Positions 32,509 to 42,325 are shown, counted from the first letter of the stretch. The stretch is 64,000 nt of DNA from Lactococcus paracarnosus (GCF_006770285.1 NZ_CP017195.1:1364001-1428000); one strand, 5' to 3'. The notes: generated by a model from the letters alone, not told the origin. A program made the numbers and translations.

Positions 32509-33309
32509 CTATTGTCCAAAATAGGTCCCCTTCTTCTTAGCCTCTAGGATATCTCTTATTTCCCAGATTCTAGCGCCGTTTGTCAAGACCATCTGTTTAT
32601 TAGCGCCAAAAATTAATTTGGCAGCTTCGAGCTTACTCGTCATACCACCAGTCCCAAAGCGACTGCCAGCACCGCCCGCAGCTTTCATCAAGTGATCTGT
32701 AATCTCTGATACTGTTTCGATTAAGCTAGCATCATCAAATATGGTCGGGTTTTTATCATATAGACCATCTATATCGGACAACATAATCAAAAGATCCGCG
32801 TCTGATAGGGTCGTTACGATCGCACCTAGTCGATCATTATCACCAAATTTAGTCTTGTGGTCCATCTCATCGACACTGACAGCATCATTTTCATTAATGA
32901 TAGGAATAATGCCTAAGCTTAGTGTCGCATTAAGTGCATCACTGGCATTTTTACGGCTTTCTGGAAATTCAATCACATCGTTTGTTAACAATAACTGTGA
33001 TATCTTCTGTTGATAGCGTGCGAAGGTATGCTTATACAAGCTCATCAATTCAACCTGACCAATGGCAGCCAAGGCTTGTTGTTGTGCCATTTCAGATGGA
33101 CGCTTGTCTAAGCCCAGTACATTTAGGCCAACACCAATAGCACCCGAGGTAACTAGAATAATCTCATAGCCTTCGTGTTGCAGGCTTGAGAGCATAAAAG
33201 CAAGTTCATCGATATTCTTTAAATTTATTTTTCCGTTAGCCAAAATAAGACTTGATGTCCCAATTTTTATCACAATTCTTTTGGCAGTTTTTAATTTTTC
33301 TCGGTTCAT
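32509..33309 (-). CDS. proB: glutamate 5-kinase
   Basis: 266 residues, amino-acid kinase fold without the C-terminal PUA domain, as in streptococci. It phosphorylates the glutamate gamma-carboxylate. Motifs: RIVIKIGTSSL at the N-terminus, LVTSGAIGVGL, NENDAVSVDEMDHKTKFGDNDRLGAIV for substrate and feedback-inhibitor contacts, and GTGGMTSKLEAAKLIF. It starts 3 bases after recN ends and is probably cotranscribed with it. Confidence 0.96.
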   Translation of the reverse strand: MNREKLKTAKRIVIKIGTSSLILANGKINLKNIDELAFMLSSLQHEGYEIILVTSGAIGVGLNVLGLDKRPSEMAQQQALAAIGQVELMSLYKHTFARYQQKISQLLLTNDVIEFPESRKNASDALNATLSLGIIPIINENDAVSVDEMDHKTKFGDNDRLGAIVTTLSDADLLIMLSDIDGLYDKNPTIFDDASLIETVSEITDHLMKAAGGAGSRFGTGGMTSKLEAAKLIFGANKQMVLTNGARIWEIRDILEAKKKGTYFGQ

Positions 33310-33312
33310 TTT

Positions 33313-34980
33313 TTATTTTTCCAATAATTTTTCAGCTTGTGCAAGTGCTTCTGGTGTAATATCATCTCCAGCCAGCATTTTAGCAATTTCAGTTTTGCGT
33401 TGTGATCGGCTTAATTTACTAACAGTTGATGTTGTTCTATCAGCCGCTTGCTGCTTATCAATATGAAATTGAACATCCGCAATCGCAACAACTTGTGGCA
33501 AGTGAGAAATACAAAGCACCTGGCCACTTTGAGAAATCTTATGTATTTTATTTGCGATTGCTTGGGCAACACGACCAGAAACCCCAGTATCTACTTCATC
33601 AAATACGATAGAGGTCTTATTCTCCCGTCTGGCAAAACTTGACTTAATGGCCAACATAATTCGACTTAATTCACCACCGGACGCGGTTTTAGCTAATGGT
33701 TTAAAGCCTTCACCTGGATTCGTTTGAATGAAAAACTCGACATGTTGATTCCCATTTACAGAAAATTTGGCTGGTTCAAACATGACTTTGAAATCTGCTT
33801 TCTCCATGTAGAGATCCGCTAGCTCTAATTTAACATCTTGAACGACCTGCTCTGCCATGACAGCTCTCGCTTCAGCTAATTGTTTGGCATGGCTAATAAG
33901 TGATTGCTCTGCTGCTTTGAAAGCAGTTTCTAGACTTTCTGATGACTGATCATCTCCAGTTAAACGGGCTAATTCTTTTTGACAATTTTCTAAATAACTT
34001 AGAACATCGGTTAATTCAGGACCATATTTCTTTTTCAGGGTCGAAAGGACTGAAATACGATCTTCAATCATGGTCAACTCTGATGGGTTGAATTCGAGCT
34101 CATCTATTCGTTTCTCTAAATCAGCTACGACATCTTCTAATAAATAATAAGCCTCTGATATCTTCTCAGAAAGCTTAGCATAAGCTGCTTCATCAAAATG
34201 ACTGACCGCTTCTAGTTCATTCATGGCATGTCTAACCATCGATAAACTCGCACTATCTTGTGTCTCATCATCTAAGGCATAGTAGGCTGCATCAAGATGA
34301 CCAACAATCTGGTTGGCATGTGTCAGTTGCGTACGTCTTTGGTAAATAGCTGTATCTGCATGAAGATCAATGTCTGCAGATGAAATCTCATCAATTTGAA
34401 AACTCAAAACATCGATACGTTGCGCAAACTCAGCCTGATTTTTTTTGACTGCAAGTAGTTTTTGACGCAGGTCTTTGTAGGTAGAAAACGTCTCAGCATA
34501 AGCTGTCTTGATTGCTAGAAATGCTTGATCACCAAACTCATCTAACATGCTCAAGTGATGTGCTGGACTCATCAATTCTTGGTGATCATGTTGCCCATGA
34601 ATATCAACCAGCAAGCCACCAATCGCTTGTAAATTAGACAAAGGTGTCATCATCCCATTAATTCGACAAGATGACCTACCATTTGCAAATAGTTCGCGAC
34701 GTAAAATCAACTCTCCTGAATTTTCAAGACCAAGTGTGGCCAACTGTTGTGCAATTCCTGGACTATCTTTATAAAAAAACAAGCCTTCAATCTCAGCTTT
34801 ATCAGCCCCATGACGCACAAACGAAGTCTGTGCACGTGAGCCTAATAAGAGGTTCATGGCATCGATAATAATCGATTTACCGGCACCTGTCTCACCTGTC
34901 AATATGGTCATGCCTTGATCAAATTGCATGGCAATCGTATCAATAATCGCAAAATTTTTGATTGATATTTCTTGTAACAT
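33313..34980 (-). CDS. recN: DNA repair protein RecN
   Basis: 555 residues, SMC-like ABC ATPase acting early in double-strand break repair. Walker A is GETGAGKSIIIDAM (about 30-43), long coiled-coil arms span roughly 160-370, and the signature and Walker B are in LSRIMLAIKSSFA and SIVFDEVDTGVSG. It belongs to the conserved xseA-xseB-ispA-tlyA-argR-recN cluster. A 138-bp gap with the GGATCTTT repeat separates it from argR. Confidence 0.96.
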   Translation of the reverse strand: MLQEISIKNFAIIDTIAMQFDQGMTILTGETGAGKSIIIDAMNLLLGSRAQTSFVRHGADKAEIEGLFFYKDSPGIAQQLATLGLENSGELILRRELFANGRSSCRINGMMTPLSNLQAIGGLLVDIHGQHDHQELMSPAHHLSMLDEFGDQAFLAIKTAYAETFSTYKDLRQKLLAVKKNQAEFAQRIDVLSFQIDEISSADIDLHADTAIYQRRTQLTHANQIVGHLDAAYYALDDETQDSASLSMVRHAMNELEAVSHFDEAAYAKLSEKISEAYYLLEDVVADLEKRIDELEFNPSELTMIEDRISVLSTLKKKYGPELTDVLSYLENCQKELARLTGDDQSSESLETAFKAAEQSLISHAKQLAEARAVMAEQVVQDVKLELADLYMEKADFKVMFEPAKFSVNGNQHVEFFIQTNPGEGFKPLAKTASGGELSRIMLAIKSSFARRENKTSIVFDEVDTGVSGRVAQAIANKIHKISQSGQVLCISHLPQVVAIADVQFHIDKQQAADRTTSTVSKLSRSQRKTEIAKMLAGDDITPEALAQAEKLLEK

Positions 34981-35063
34981 CGCAACTCCTTTAGCAACTA
35001 GATAAAGCCCCTGATAATCGGCTTTTTGTCATTTTAATTAAGCCATGCCTACTTTTAGCATAT

Positions 35064-35118
35064 GGATCTTTGGATCTTTGGATCTTTGGATCTTTGGATC
35101 TTTGGATCTTTGAATCTG
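35064..35118. repeat. six-copy 8-bp tandem repeat GGATCTTT
   Basis: GGATCTTT is repeated six times without a mismatch from 35064 to 35111, followed by a degenerate unit (GAATCTG). Each unit holds one GATC. The array begins one base after the argR stop codon region (argR ends 35119) and lies in the argR-recN spacer. Confidence 0.95.
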
Positions 35119-35553
35119 TTAATTCGCTAGGCGGTCATATATTTTCTCAGCTTGATCTTCAGAATAAGCCACCAATAAAATCGTATCATCATCTGAAAGG
35201 ACTGTAAAAATCATGGTATCAAATTGAGACAATAACCTTTTTTTGAGTATCATCGCAGATCCCGGACTCGTCTTGATGGCTAACTGATTGCCAAGTATCT
35301 TGATGCCTAAAACAACAGACTTAAACCATTCTTCGTCAGAATTTGGGAGATAACTTTCAGGTAAGGCATACCGATACCCACCATTTTTTGCAGGCGCTTT
35401 GATTAATCTCAATTCACGCATATCTCTTGATACAGTTGCTTGGGTCACTTCAACCTTTAAATCCAAAAGTGCAGTTACCAAGTCATCCTGTGTCATAATC
35501 TCACGATCAACGAGTATGTCCTTAATTAGTTTAATTCGCTCACTTTTTTTCAT
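35119..35553 (-). CDS. argR: arginine repressor ArgR/AhrC family
   Basis: 144 residues. The N-terminal winged HTH reads LVDREIMTQDDLVTALLDLKVEVTQATVSRDMRELRLIK. The C-terminal hexamerisation/arginine-binding domain has IKTSPGSAMILKKRLL and the acidic FTVLSDDDTILLVA segment. In lactococci more than one ArgR-type protein acts; this one sits in the recN cluster (the AhrC/ArgR position common to Firmicutes). It overlaps tlyA by 14 bases. Confidence 0.92.
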   Translation of the reverse strand: MKKSERIKLIKDILVDREIMTQDDLVTALLDLKVEVTQATVSRDMRELRLIKAPAKNGGYRYALPESYLPNSDEEWFKSVVLGIKILGNQLAIKTSPGSAMILKKRLLSQFDTMIFTVLSDDDTILLVAYSEDQAEKIYDRLAN

Positions 35554-36361
35554 CTAATTCTCCATGGGCATCCGCAACAACTGCTTTAATTTTTGTTAAT
35601 ACATGATCAACAGCTGCTGTTTCTTTTGACAAATGTAGTAGAAACTCAATATTGCCATGTCCCCCTTTAATCGGAGAACTTGTCAAGCCAAGTGTTGAGA
35701 ATCCGAGACCATTTGCCATCACGACAACCTGTTCAATCACAGACTCATGAATCCGCGCATCTTTTATGATCCCATTCTTACCGATTTGCTCACGGCCTGC
35801 CTCAAATTGCGGCTTGATAAGCGCAACCACATGACCACCCGTGATTAAAATATCGTATAAGGCGGGTAAAATCAAGGACAAGCTGATAAAAGAGACGTCG
35901 ATTGATGCAAATGCAGGTAAGCCATGCACAAACTCGCTAGCTTGCGCATACCGAAAATTAAATTGCTCCATGACCACAACACGACTGTCTTGTCTGATTT
36001 TCCAAGCTAATTGATTGGTGCCAACATCCACAGCATATACGAGCTTAGCGCCATCTTGCAGCATGACATCTGTAAAACCACCTGTCGAAGAGCCGATATC
36101 GATCGCAACTTTATCTGATACGCTCAAGTCAAAATAGGCTAGTGCTCTAGCTAACTTTAGGCCACCTCGGCTGACATAGGGGAGTTTTTCCCCTTTAATG
36201 ACAAGTTCTAATTCATCGGAGATTTTTTCCCCCGGCTTATCAAAACGCTCACCATTTTGTGCATTCATCACGATACCAGCCATAACACCGCGTTTTGCTT
36301 GTTCTCTTGTGTCAAATAGCCCTTGATTAAAAGCTAGGACATCTACTCGTTCTTTAGTCAA
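35540..36361 (-). CDS. tlyA: TlyA-family rRNA methyltransferase
   Basis: 273 residues. An N-terminal S4 RNA-binding domain (RVDVLAFNQGLFDTREQAKRGVMAG) is followed by an FtsJ/RrmJ-like SAM domain: AIDIGSSTGGFTDVMLQDGAKLVYAVDVG, the K-D-K-E type motif with IDVSFISLSLILP and VVALIKPQFEAGR. It is a 2'-O-methyltransferase of 16S/23S rRNA in characterised cases, often mislabelled hemolysin. It overlaps ispA (8 bases) and argR. Confidence 0.9.
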   Translation of the reverse strand: MTKERVDVLAFNQGLFDTREQAKRGVMAGIVMNAQNGERFDKPGEKISDELELVIKGEKLPYVSRGGLKLARALAYFDLSVSDKVAIDIGSSTGGFTDVMLQDGAKLVYAVDVGTNQLAWKIRQDSRVVVMEQFNFRYAQASEFVHGLPAFASIDVSFISLSLILPALYDILITGGHVVALIKPQFEAGREQIGKNGIIKDARIHESVIEQVVVMANGLGFSTLGLTSSPIKGGHGNIEFLLHLSKETAAVDHVLTKIKAVVADAHGELDEKK

Positions 36362-37226
36362 TTCTTAATCTTTCAATTTGTCTTAAAATAGTGTCTGATG
36401 TCATCTGAGTTTGATCAGATATCTCAGTCAATAACTGCGTCGCATCCGCTAAATTCTCAGCTAAGGCAGCTTTAGCCCCAGAAAGTCCCAATAATTTCAC
36501 ATAAGTAGACTTGTCTGCGGTAATGTCCTTGCCAGGTGTTTTACCTAATTGATCAAATGTTGCGGTCACATCTAAAATGTCATCCCGAATTTGAAAAGCC
36601 TGACCAACTTTTTCACCTAAGGCGCGAAGTAGGACAAGCACATCAGCAGACTGATGGGCAATGATACCTGCCGCAACGAATGGAAAAGTAAGCATTCTGC
36701 CTGTTTTCAAGGCATGAATCTGCTTTAAGGCTTCAAATGTTAGGGAATGCTGCTCACCATCCATGTCGAGCACCTGGCCTGCTACCATGCCATGACTACC
36801 TGAAGCATAGGCAAGCTCAGCTACTAATGCCACGATGTCCTGAGCTGGTAGGCCTGATTCGGCTAGTAACAAGTAAGGATCTAATAAAAGGGCATCTCCA
36901 GCTAAAATCGCTTGGGCTTCGCCATAAACCTTATGATTAGTTGCTTGCCCACGACGAAAATCATCATCATCCATGGCCGGCAGGTCATCATGTATCAAAG
37001 AACTTGTATGGATTAGCTCTACAGCAGCAGCAACTTTAAAATGCGCTGTTGTAATTGTGATTTCAAACCCCTGCAAGGTCTCTAATAAAAATAAAGGTCT
37101 GATCCGTTTGCCACCTGAATTAAGCGAATACTGAATACTCTGCGTCAAATGATCAACTAATGCTTCAGATGCGTAAAAGGTATTGAAAGTAGCCGTTAAG
37201 TCAGATAAAAATGTCTTATTGTCCAT
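36354..37226 (-). CDS. ispA: polyprenyl (farnesyl) diphosphate synthase
   Basis: About 290 residues, all-helical prenyltransferase. The first aspartate-rich motif is [14 protein letters not shown] and the second [13 protein letters not shown] and the [16 protein letters not shown] block are also seen. It condenses IPP with DMAPP/GPP to FPP for undecaprenyl and quinone synthesis. The frame opens at 37247, but the ATG at 37226 matches the usual [10 protein letters not shown]-like start and reduces the overlap with xseB to 11 bases. Confidence 0.94.
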   Translation of the reverse strand: MDNKTFLSDLTATFNTFYASEALVDHLTQSIQYSLNSGGKRIRPLFLLETLQGFEITITTAHFKVAAAVELIHTSSLIHDDLPAMDDDDFRRGQATNHKVYGEAQAILAGDALLLDPYLLLAESGLPAQDIVALVAELAYASGSHGMVAGQVLDMDGEQHSLTFEALKQIHALKTGRMLTFPFVAAGIIAHQSADVLVLLRALGEKVGQAFQIRDDILDVTATFDQLGKTPGKDITADKSTYVKLLGLSGAKAALAENLADATQLLTEISDQTQMTSDTILRQIERLRID

Positions 37227-37443
37227 CGAAATCTTGTTCTGTTCCATTATCAGCCATTACCTTTACTAAGGTTTCCTCTGCCGCTTTTAAGGTGTTTTGC
37301 AAGGCTTTAGATAGTTTCATGCCCTTTTGAAATTCAGCAATCGCCTCTTCTAAAGGAACATCTCCATTTTCTAATCGTTTGACGATGTCTTCTAACGCCC
37401 CAAGATTTTCTTCAAAAGTCACTGTTTCAATCGCTTTAGCCAT
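37216..37443 (-). CDS. xseB: exodeoxyribonuclease VII small subunit
   Basis: 75 residues with the XseB coiled-coil: [36 protein letters not shown]. It assembles on XseA to form ExoVII, which degrades single-stranded DNA. Start and stop of xseA and xseB share a base at 37443, and xseB overlaps ispA, so the three are translationally coupled. Confidence 0.96.
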   Translation of the reverse strand: MAKAIETVTFEENLGALEDIVKRLENGDVPLEEAIAEFQKGMKLSKALQNTLKAAEETLVKVMADNGTEQDFDGQ

Positions 37444-38768
37444 TATTTTTTTACCTCTACTTTAATTTTACCATCTGATACTTCTAAGTCTAGCACTTGC
37501 TTATCTGTAACATCTTTAACCGATTTAATCACGTCACCATCCTGAGTTCTAGCGATCGAAAAGCCACGCCTAACGATTTTGACCGGGTCTATGAGTGACA
37601 AATTATCATATGCTTTTTCTGCACGTTTTTTTTGTTGTTCAAAATAGGTCAGCACATTGCGTTTTAAGGCATCTGTGTCACTTGCAAGATCTCGGTTCAA
37701 GGTCGCTAGTTTTTGGTCCAGTCGCAGACTCATCAACCGCGTCGTAAGTAATATCTGCTCTTGTTGGTCACTTTGAATCTGTTGACGTAACCGATTGTTT
37801 AACTCAGTTGTCAGACTGTCCACCTTTTGCAGGTAACTGTCATATAAGCGCTCAGGTTGTCGAAAGACGACCGAATTTTGTAACCTAGTTAATCCTTCTT
37901 GGTGTTTGATGATATAGCGCTGTGTCATACTGGTCAATCTCGTATCACTTGTTGTTAAATATTGTAAAATATCAACTTTTGTATTGGGTGTCGCGAGCTC
38001 TGCAGCCGCTGTCGGCGTGGCTGCTCGTCTATCTGCTACGAAATCAGCGAGGGTTGTATCTGTTTCATGACCCACTGAAGAGATAACTGGAATGCGAGAT
38101 TCGAAAATACTTCTCACCACGACCTCTTCATTAAAAGCCCATAAATCTTCTATAGAGCCGCCACCACGACCGATGATTAACACATCTAGGTCAGTTCGCT
38201 GGTTAGCTTCTTTAATCCTTGCCGACACCGCTTCAGCACTGCCTACCCCCTGAACTTTTGCAGGAAACAGTAAAATGTCTGTCATCGGAAACCTACGATT
38301 AACTGTCGTGATAATATCCCGAATCACTGCACCACTGGGGCTCGTTACGACACCAATTTTTCTGGAAAAATTAGGAATCTGTTGTTTAAAATCAGGATTA
38401 AACAGGCCTTCTGCAGTTAGTTTTTTCTTAAGTTGTTCAAGTTTAATCGCGAGGGCGCCAACACCATCTGGCATAATTTTTTCAACAATGATAGCGTATG
38501 ACCCACCAGGCTCATAAAGCTGAACACGCCCAACCAGATTAACTTTCATACCTTCTTCTAAGTCAAAATCTAATTTAGAGAAGACGCCAGCCCACATGGT
38601 CGCCTGGATGACTGATTTTTCATCCTTTATGGCAAAGTATTGGTGTTTAGGACGTCGTCTGAAATTTGAAATTTCACCCGTCAAAAAGACCCGTTCCAAG
38701 TAGGGGTCACGGTCAAACTTGGTTTTCAAATATTTAGTTAACGTTGATACAGTCAAATATTCTGTCAT
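37443..38768 (-). CDS. xseA: exodeoxyribonuclease VII large subunit
   Basis: 441 residues. An N-terminal OB fold ([24 protein letters not shown]), the catalytic core ([63 protein letters not shown]) and a long C-terminal coiled coil that binds XseB. It heads the recN cluster; folD, which often precedes it, is 6 kb away here. Confidence 0.97.
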   Translation of the reverse strand: MTEYLTVSTLTKYLKTKFDRDPYLERVFLTGEISNFRRRPKHQYFAIKDEKSVIQATMWAGVFSKLDFDLEEGMKVNLVGRVQLYEPGGSYAIIVEKIMPDGVGALAIKLEQLKKKLTAEGLFNPDFKQQIPNFSRKIGVVTSPSGAVIRDIITTVNRRFPMTDILLFPAKVQGVGSAEAVSARIKEANQRTDLDVLIIGRGGGSIEDLWAFNEEVVVRSIFESRIPVISSVGHETDTTLADFVADRRAATPTAAAELATPNTKVDILQYLTTSDTRLTSMTQRYIIKHQEGLTRLQNSVVFRQPERLYDSYLQKVDSLTTELNNRLRQQIQSDQQEQILLTTRLMSLRLDQKLATLNRDLASDTDALKRNVLTYFEQQKKRAEKAYDNLSLIDPVKIVRRGFSIARTQDGDVIKSVKDVTDKQVLDLEVSDGKIKVEVKK

Positions 38769-39102
38769 AGTCCTTCTATTATACCAAAAAATCCTTGAAA
38801 ACTCATGTTGATTCTATCCCAGCTCATGCATGTTTGTCATTTTTATCAGTCTTAATTATGCTTTGACAGACTAACCAAATGACATGATAAGGCCAGTTAC
38901 CTTGGATGGTGGTAACTAGTCAGTCTATAAGATTGAAAGCAACTTGCCATGCCTAACTCCAATTGATGACCAGCCTATCAAATATTATGCCTATCAATCA
39001 ATCTGTTTTTGACAGCGTTTTCACAAAATGTTACCATAGAATAAGGATGGGAGAAAAATAATATAGGGAGATTGATGGTTCTCCTAATGAAGGTGTGGAT
39101 AG
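38769..39102. other. xseA-rgg divergent intergenic region
   Basis: 334 bp carrying promoters for both directions. On the plus strand TTGACA (39009-39014) and TACCAT (39032-39037) are 17 bp apart. No small hydrophobic-peptide gene of the usual SHP type with a strong ribosome site is obvious. A short plus-strand frame overlaps the rgg start (see 39075). Confidence 0.5.
39009..39037 (+). promoter_or_regulatory. promoter of the Rgg gene
   Basis: A perfect -35 TTGACA with a 17-bp spacer and -10 TACCAT, about 65 bases before the rgg start. Confidence 0.6.
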
Positions 39103-39134
39103 ATGGTCTACAAAAAATATGGACAAGTCTTTAG
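39075..39134 (+). CDS. 19-residue ORF overlapping the rgg start
   Basis: ATG at 39075, preceded at good distance by AGGGAG, encodes MVLLMKVWIDGLQKIWTSL and stops at 39134, inside rgg in another frame. It could be a leader peptide coupling translation to rgg, or a signal-peptide precursor, or chance. Rgg regulators often have short peptide genes next to them, which is why it is listed. Confidence 0.3.
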   Translation: MVLLMKVWIDGLQKIWTSL

Positions 39135-39945
39135 AAAGTTAAGAAAGCAAAGAGGCCTATCTTTGATATACTTTGAACCACTAGGTATTTCAAAAGCTGC
39201 TTTGGCCAAATTTGAGCGTGGTGAGACGATGATGAGTTTTGAGCGACTTACACTGGCACTTCAGGAGTTAGATGTTAGTCTTGAAGAGTTTGAGCATCAT
39301 CTCAATCATTTTTCATTAAGCAATCTAGAAACGATTTCTGATGATATCTTTGATTTATCTATCAGAGGAGAGCAGCAAGCACTCTCTACACTATCACAAG
39401 AATTAGCTGAAGATGATCAGCTTATTTTATCTTTGACTGCGCGTTATGCCAGCTATAATTCTGAATTCAAAAGCTTGAGTGCGTCTGATGGGCTAGCCGA
39501 CATCAGAGACTTTCTTTATAAGATTGAGCTGTGGGGATATTATGAACTCCATATCCTTTTTCATACTGTTTTCCATCTAGAGTCTGAGGAAGTGATTTAT
39601 TTATTGAATAAGTGTCTCATGTCTAATCCTCATTTTTTTAATATTCCAAAGTACCGAACCAAACTCCTAGATCTTGGTTATCGATCTGCAAACGTCCTAA
39701 TCAGTAGGGGCGATAAGGACGAGAGCCTCTACCTCCTGAATCGGATCGATAGTTATCAGGTGCACCATACCATGGCGAATCAGAATTTTAAAAATTTAAC
39801 CTTCGGCTTCTGGACTTATCGTTTTGAAGATGCTGCTTCTGGTAGGCAACAGATGACCAAATGTGTTGAGCTGATCAAGGAGATCGAAACACCTGATATG
39901 GCAGATTATATCTCCCAAGCATTTAAAACAATCATCAATACCTAA
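39103..39945 (+). CDS. Rgg/GadR/MutR family transcriptional regulator
   Basis: 280 residues. An N-terminal XRE HTH (GQVFRKLRKQRGLSLIYFEPLGISKAALAKFERGETMMSFERL) and a C-terminal TPR-like helical repeat domain (about 70-280) that in Rgg proteins binds small hydrophobic peptides or acts structurally. It converges on the pgmB-GH3-GPH operon and is separated from it by a shared terminator, so it need not control that operon. Target genes are unknown. Confidence 0.85.
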   Translation: MVYKKYGQVFRKLRKQRGLSLIYFEPLGISKAALAKFERGETMMSFERLTLALQELDVSLEEFEHHLNHFSLSNLETISDDIFDLSIRGEQQALSTLSQELAEDDQLILSLTARYASYNSEFKSLSASDGLADIRDFLYKIELWGYYELHILFHTVFHLESEEVIYLLNKCLMSNPHFFNIPKYRTKLLDLGYRSANVLISRGDKDESLYLLNRIDSYQVHHTMANQNFKNLTFGFWTYRFEDAASGRQQMTKCVELIKEIETPDMADYISQAFKTIINT

Positions 39946-39956
39946 TCAACTCACAA

Positions 39957-39996
39957 AAACACCTTTTACCAGGTTTGAATCTGGTAAAAGGTGTTT
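39957..39996. terminator. bidirectional terminator between rgg and pgmB
   Basis: A perfect 16-bp stem, AAACACCTTTTACCAG / CTGGTAAAAGGTGTTT, with an 8-nt loop. T residues follow on the plus side, and TTTGTGAG on the minus side. Confidence 0.9.
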
Positions 39997-39998
39997 CT

Positions 39999-40646
39999 TT
40001 AATTAAACAGTTCAAGTGATAACTCACTCGTGTTCTTGAGTAACAGATCTGCTTCAAAAAGAATTGCCTCACTCCCAATCCCGACAGAGAAAATACCCGC
40101 AGCATTAATCGCTGCTATACCTGAGGCTGCATCCTCTATGCCAATGCAGTTTGTCACAGAGACACCGAGCTGTGTGACAGCTTTTAGAAAGATATCTGGA
40201 CTCGGTTTTCCCTTAGCTACAGTTCGTGGGTCAACGATGCAGTCAAAATAAGTTGTCAAGCCAATTTTTTCTAGAATTTTTGGTGCATTCAGACTTGACG
40301 ACACCAGACCTAACTTAATTTTACTAGCCTTACATGCTTTAATAAAGTCTAACATGCCAGGGAGAATATCAGCTTCAGACATCTTTGCGATTAATTGATT
40401 ATAATAGGTATTTTTCTCATCACATAATCGACTCATTTCAGCATCTGAAAATCTGTGACGCATCTTGTTTTCATTCAAAATTAAGGTTAAGGCAGCAAGT
40501 CTAGGAATACCTCTTAGCGCCACTTCCATGCTAGCTTTAACAATAAGCTGATAGCGTCTACCTAAATGACGCCAAGCTAGAAAATGACATGAAGCTGTAT
40601 CTGTAATCACACCATCTAAATCAAATAGAATTGCTTTTAGTAACAT
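39999..40646 (-). CDS. pgmB: beta-phosphoglucomutase
   Basis: 215 residues, HAD superfamily subfamily I with a helical cap. The nucleophile and acid/base Asp are in FDLDGVITDTASCHFLAW (D9 and D11 area), the substrate loop is RGIPRLAALTLIL, then VSSSLNAPKILEKIGL, the Lys in AKGKPSPDIFLKA and GIEDAASGIAAINAAG. It interconverts beta-glucose-1-phosphate and glucose-6-phosphate. No GH65 maltose/trehalose phosphorylase, its usual supplier, is nearby; instead it overlaps a GH3 gene by 10 bases. Confidence 0.94.
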   Translation of the reverse strand: MLLKAILFDLDGVITDTASCHFLAWRHLGRRYQLIVKASMEVALRGIPRLAALTLILNENKMRHRFSDAEMSRLCDEKNTYYNQLIAKMSEADILPGMLDFIKACKASKIKLGLVSSSLNAPKILEKIGLTTYFDCIVDPRTVAKGKPSPDIFLKAVTQLGVSVTNCIGIEDAASGIAAINAAGIFSVGIGSEAILFEADLLLKNTSELSLELFN

Positions 40647-42307
40647 CTCGTATCAAACCTCCCACAAAAGGCGTCCACGGGACTCACCCCTTTAAACTCA
40701 CTTTTACCTATTAGCTTATCCAATGTCGCAGATACTACGCCTTCTTGATCGCTATAGGCATTAATATAGACTGGCACACGTGGTGCATCTTCTAAATGAT
40801 AGGGATTCCCAAACGAGACCATAATTGTCGGAATTTCTTTTAAAAATAGTGGCATAAATTGCCCCATTGGTTTCCCAAAAGATACTCGGTTGGTCGTTTG
40901 ATTACTTTTGACTTGATAATTCAGGGTATACAAAATGAGATCATATTTTTTCATCATTTCTTGACGAGATCCCATCATCGCCTCAAGTCCAAAGGCGACA
41001 TCGTCAGGCTCTGGTTTTGTCACTTGGAATCCTGCCTCTGTTAATCGTTTAATCACCTGCTGACTGACCGAATGACCATTATGCAAATCTAAGAGTAGTA
41101 TTTTTTTGTGTTTTTCTATCTCTAGTTTTCTAAATGCAATCTCATTTTTAACCAGTGTAATACCCTTGTCAAACACGGCTGTTTTTAATGAGCTTATATC
41201 TTGCTTATTTGGTTGCAATGCTACTTTTTCTTTATCCGCTAACAACGCCTTAGTACCTAAAATTCGAACAAGTGCCTCATTTAAACGTGTAGCACTAATC
41301 TCCCCAGTCTCGGCTGCTTGATAAATACTCTGATAATCTTCTGCTAGGTCTGTCGTAAACAATAGCATATCACAACCTGCTTTGATGGTCTCTACAACCG
41401 CCTGTTTTCGTGGATAGAAACTATTAAAACCACCCATAGTTGAGGCATCTGTAATGATGAGACCATTAAAACCTAGTTGTATTCTTAATAAGCCTTGTAA
41501 TAGATGTGAGGATAAGGTGGCAGGCATAATCTCATGATCTTCTATATTTGGAAATTGAGTTCGATCATAATCTGGTAACAAAATATGACCCGCCATGATA
41601 CAAGGAGCACCTTGATCAATCAAGGTTTTATAAATCTTGCCATAAGTTGCCAGCCACTCTGGAAATGACAAACTATTGATTGAAGGTAATAGATGGTGGT
41701 CTCGGTTATCTACGCCGTCACCTGGAAAATGCTTGATGACAGGCAAGATTTGATGTTGTAAAAACCCCTTCACAAACTGTTCTGACATACGAATAACCTG
41801 ATCGACCTGATCTCCAAAACTTCTAGTTTGGGTAATTGGATTATCTGGATTCAGCTGTAAGTCTACAACTGGTGAAAAGGTCATATTGGCACCAGCCGAT
41901 GCAGATACACTTGCCATATCACTTACTGCCTGCACCACTAGCTGATCATCATCTGTTGCTGAAAGTAACATGGGACTGCCATAACCGTTTTCTTTTGCTA
42001 TCAGTGCATTTGCACCACTTTCTATATTTGCTGAAAAGAACGGCATAATTGCCATTTCTTTTTCAGCAAACCTAATCACAGTTTCTGTCACATCTTGACT
42101 AGTTGGTCTAAACATCAAACCACCAGGCTTATATTTTTTAAGGATATCAAACATATTACCTTGTGCTGTCATGTCAAAATGTAGTAGGAAAAATAATTGA
42201 CCAACCTGATCAGCTAAAGACATTTGATCAATTTGCTTAATAATCTCCTTTGCATTTTTGGTCGATAAATTAAATGGTGATGCGTTTAGTATCTCTAGCG
42301 AATTCAT
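40637..42307 (-). CDS. GH3 glycosidase, possibly a beta-glucoside phosphorylase
   Basis: 556 residues without signal peptide, so cytosolic. The N-terminal GH3 TIM barrel carries VIKHFPGDGVDNRDHHLLPS (about 190-209). Its Asp203-x-His205 aligns with the His-Asp acid/base dyad of the NagZ/Nag3 subfamily (consensus KHFPGHGxxxxDSH), although the first His is Asp here. The nucleophile is Asp287 in LIITDASTMGG. A C-terminal alpha/beta sandwich follows (about 380-540). His-Asp dyad GH3 enzymes include retaining phosphorylases producing beta-sugar-1-phosphates. Its operon with PgmB and a symporter fits such activity on a beta-glucoside; hydrolysis of a beta-hexosaminide is the alternative. Confidence 0.8.
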   Translation of the reverse strand: MNSLEILNASPFNLSTKNAKEIIKQIDQMSLADQVGQLFFLLHFDMTAQGNMFDILKKYKPGGLMFRPTSQDVTETVIRFAEKEMAIMPFFSANIESGANALIAKENGYGSPMLLSATDDDQLVVQAVSDMASVSASAGANMTFSPVVDLQLNPDNPITQTRSFGDQVDQVIRMSEQFVKGFLQHQILPVIKHFPGDGVDNRDHHLLPSINSLSFPEWLATYGKIYKTLIDQGAPCIMAGHILLPDYDRTQFPNIEDHEIMPATLSSHLLQGLLRIQLGFNGLIITDASTMGGFNSFYPRKQAVVETIKAGCDMLLFTTDLAEDYQSIYQAAETGEISATRLNEALVRILGTKALLADKEKVALQPNKQDISSLKTAVFDKGITLVKNEIAFRKLEIEKHKKILLLDLHNGHSVSQQVIKRLTEAGFQVTKPEPDDVAFGLEAMMGSRQEMMKKYDLILYTLNYQVKSNQTTNRVSFGKPMGQFMPLFLKEIPTIMVSFGNPYHLEDAPRVPVYINAYSDQEGVVSATLDKLIGKSEFKGVSPVDAFCGRFDTRCY

Positions 42308-42325
42308 AAGGGAACCTCTTTCTAA

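Noticed and set aside
35064-35118. Tandem repeat as a CRISPR array
   Set aside because: Units are 8 bp and contiguous with no spacers; it is a microsatellite.
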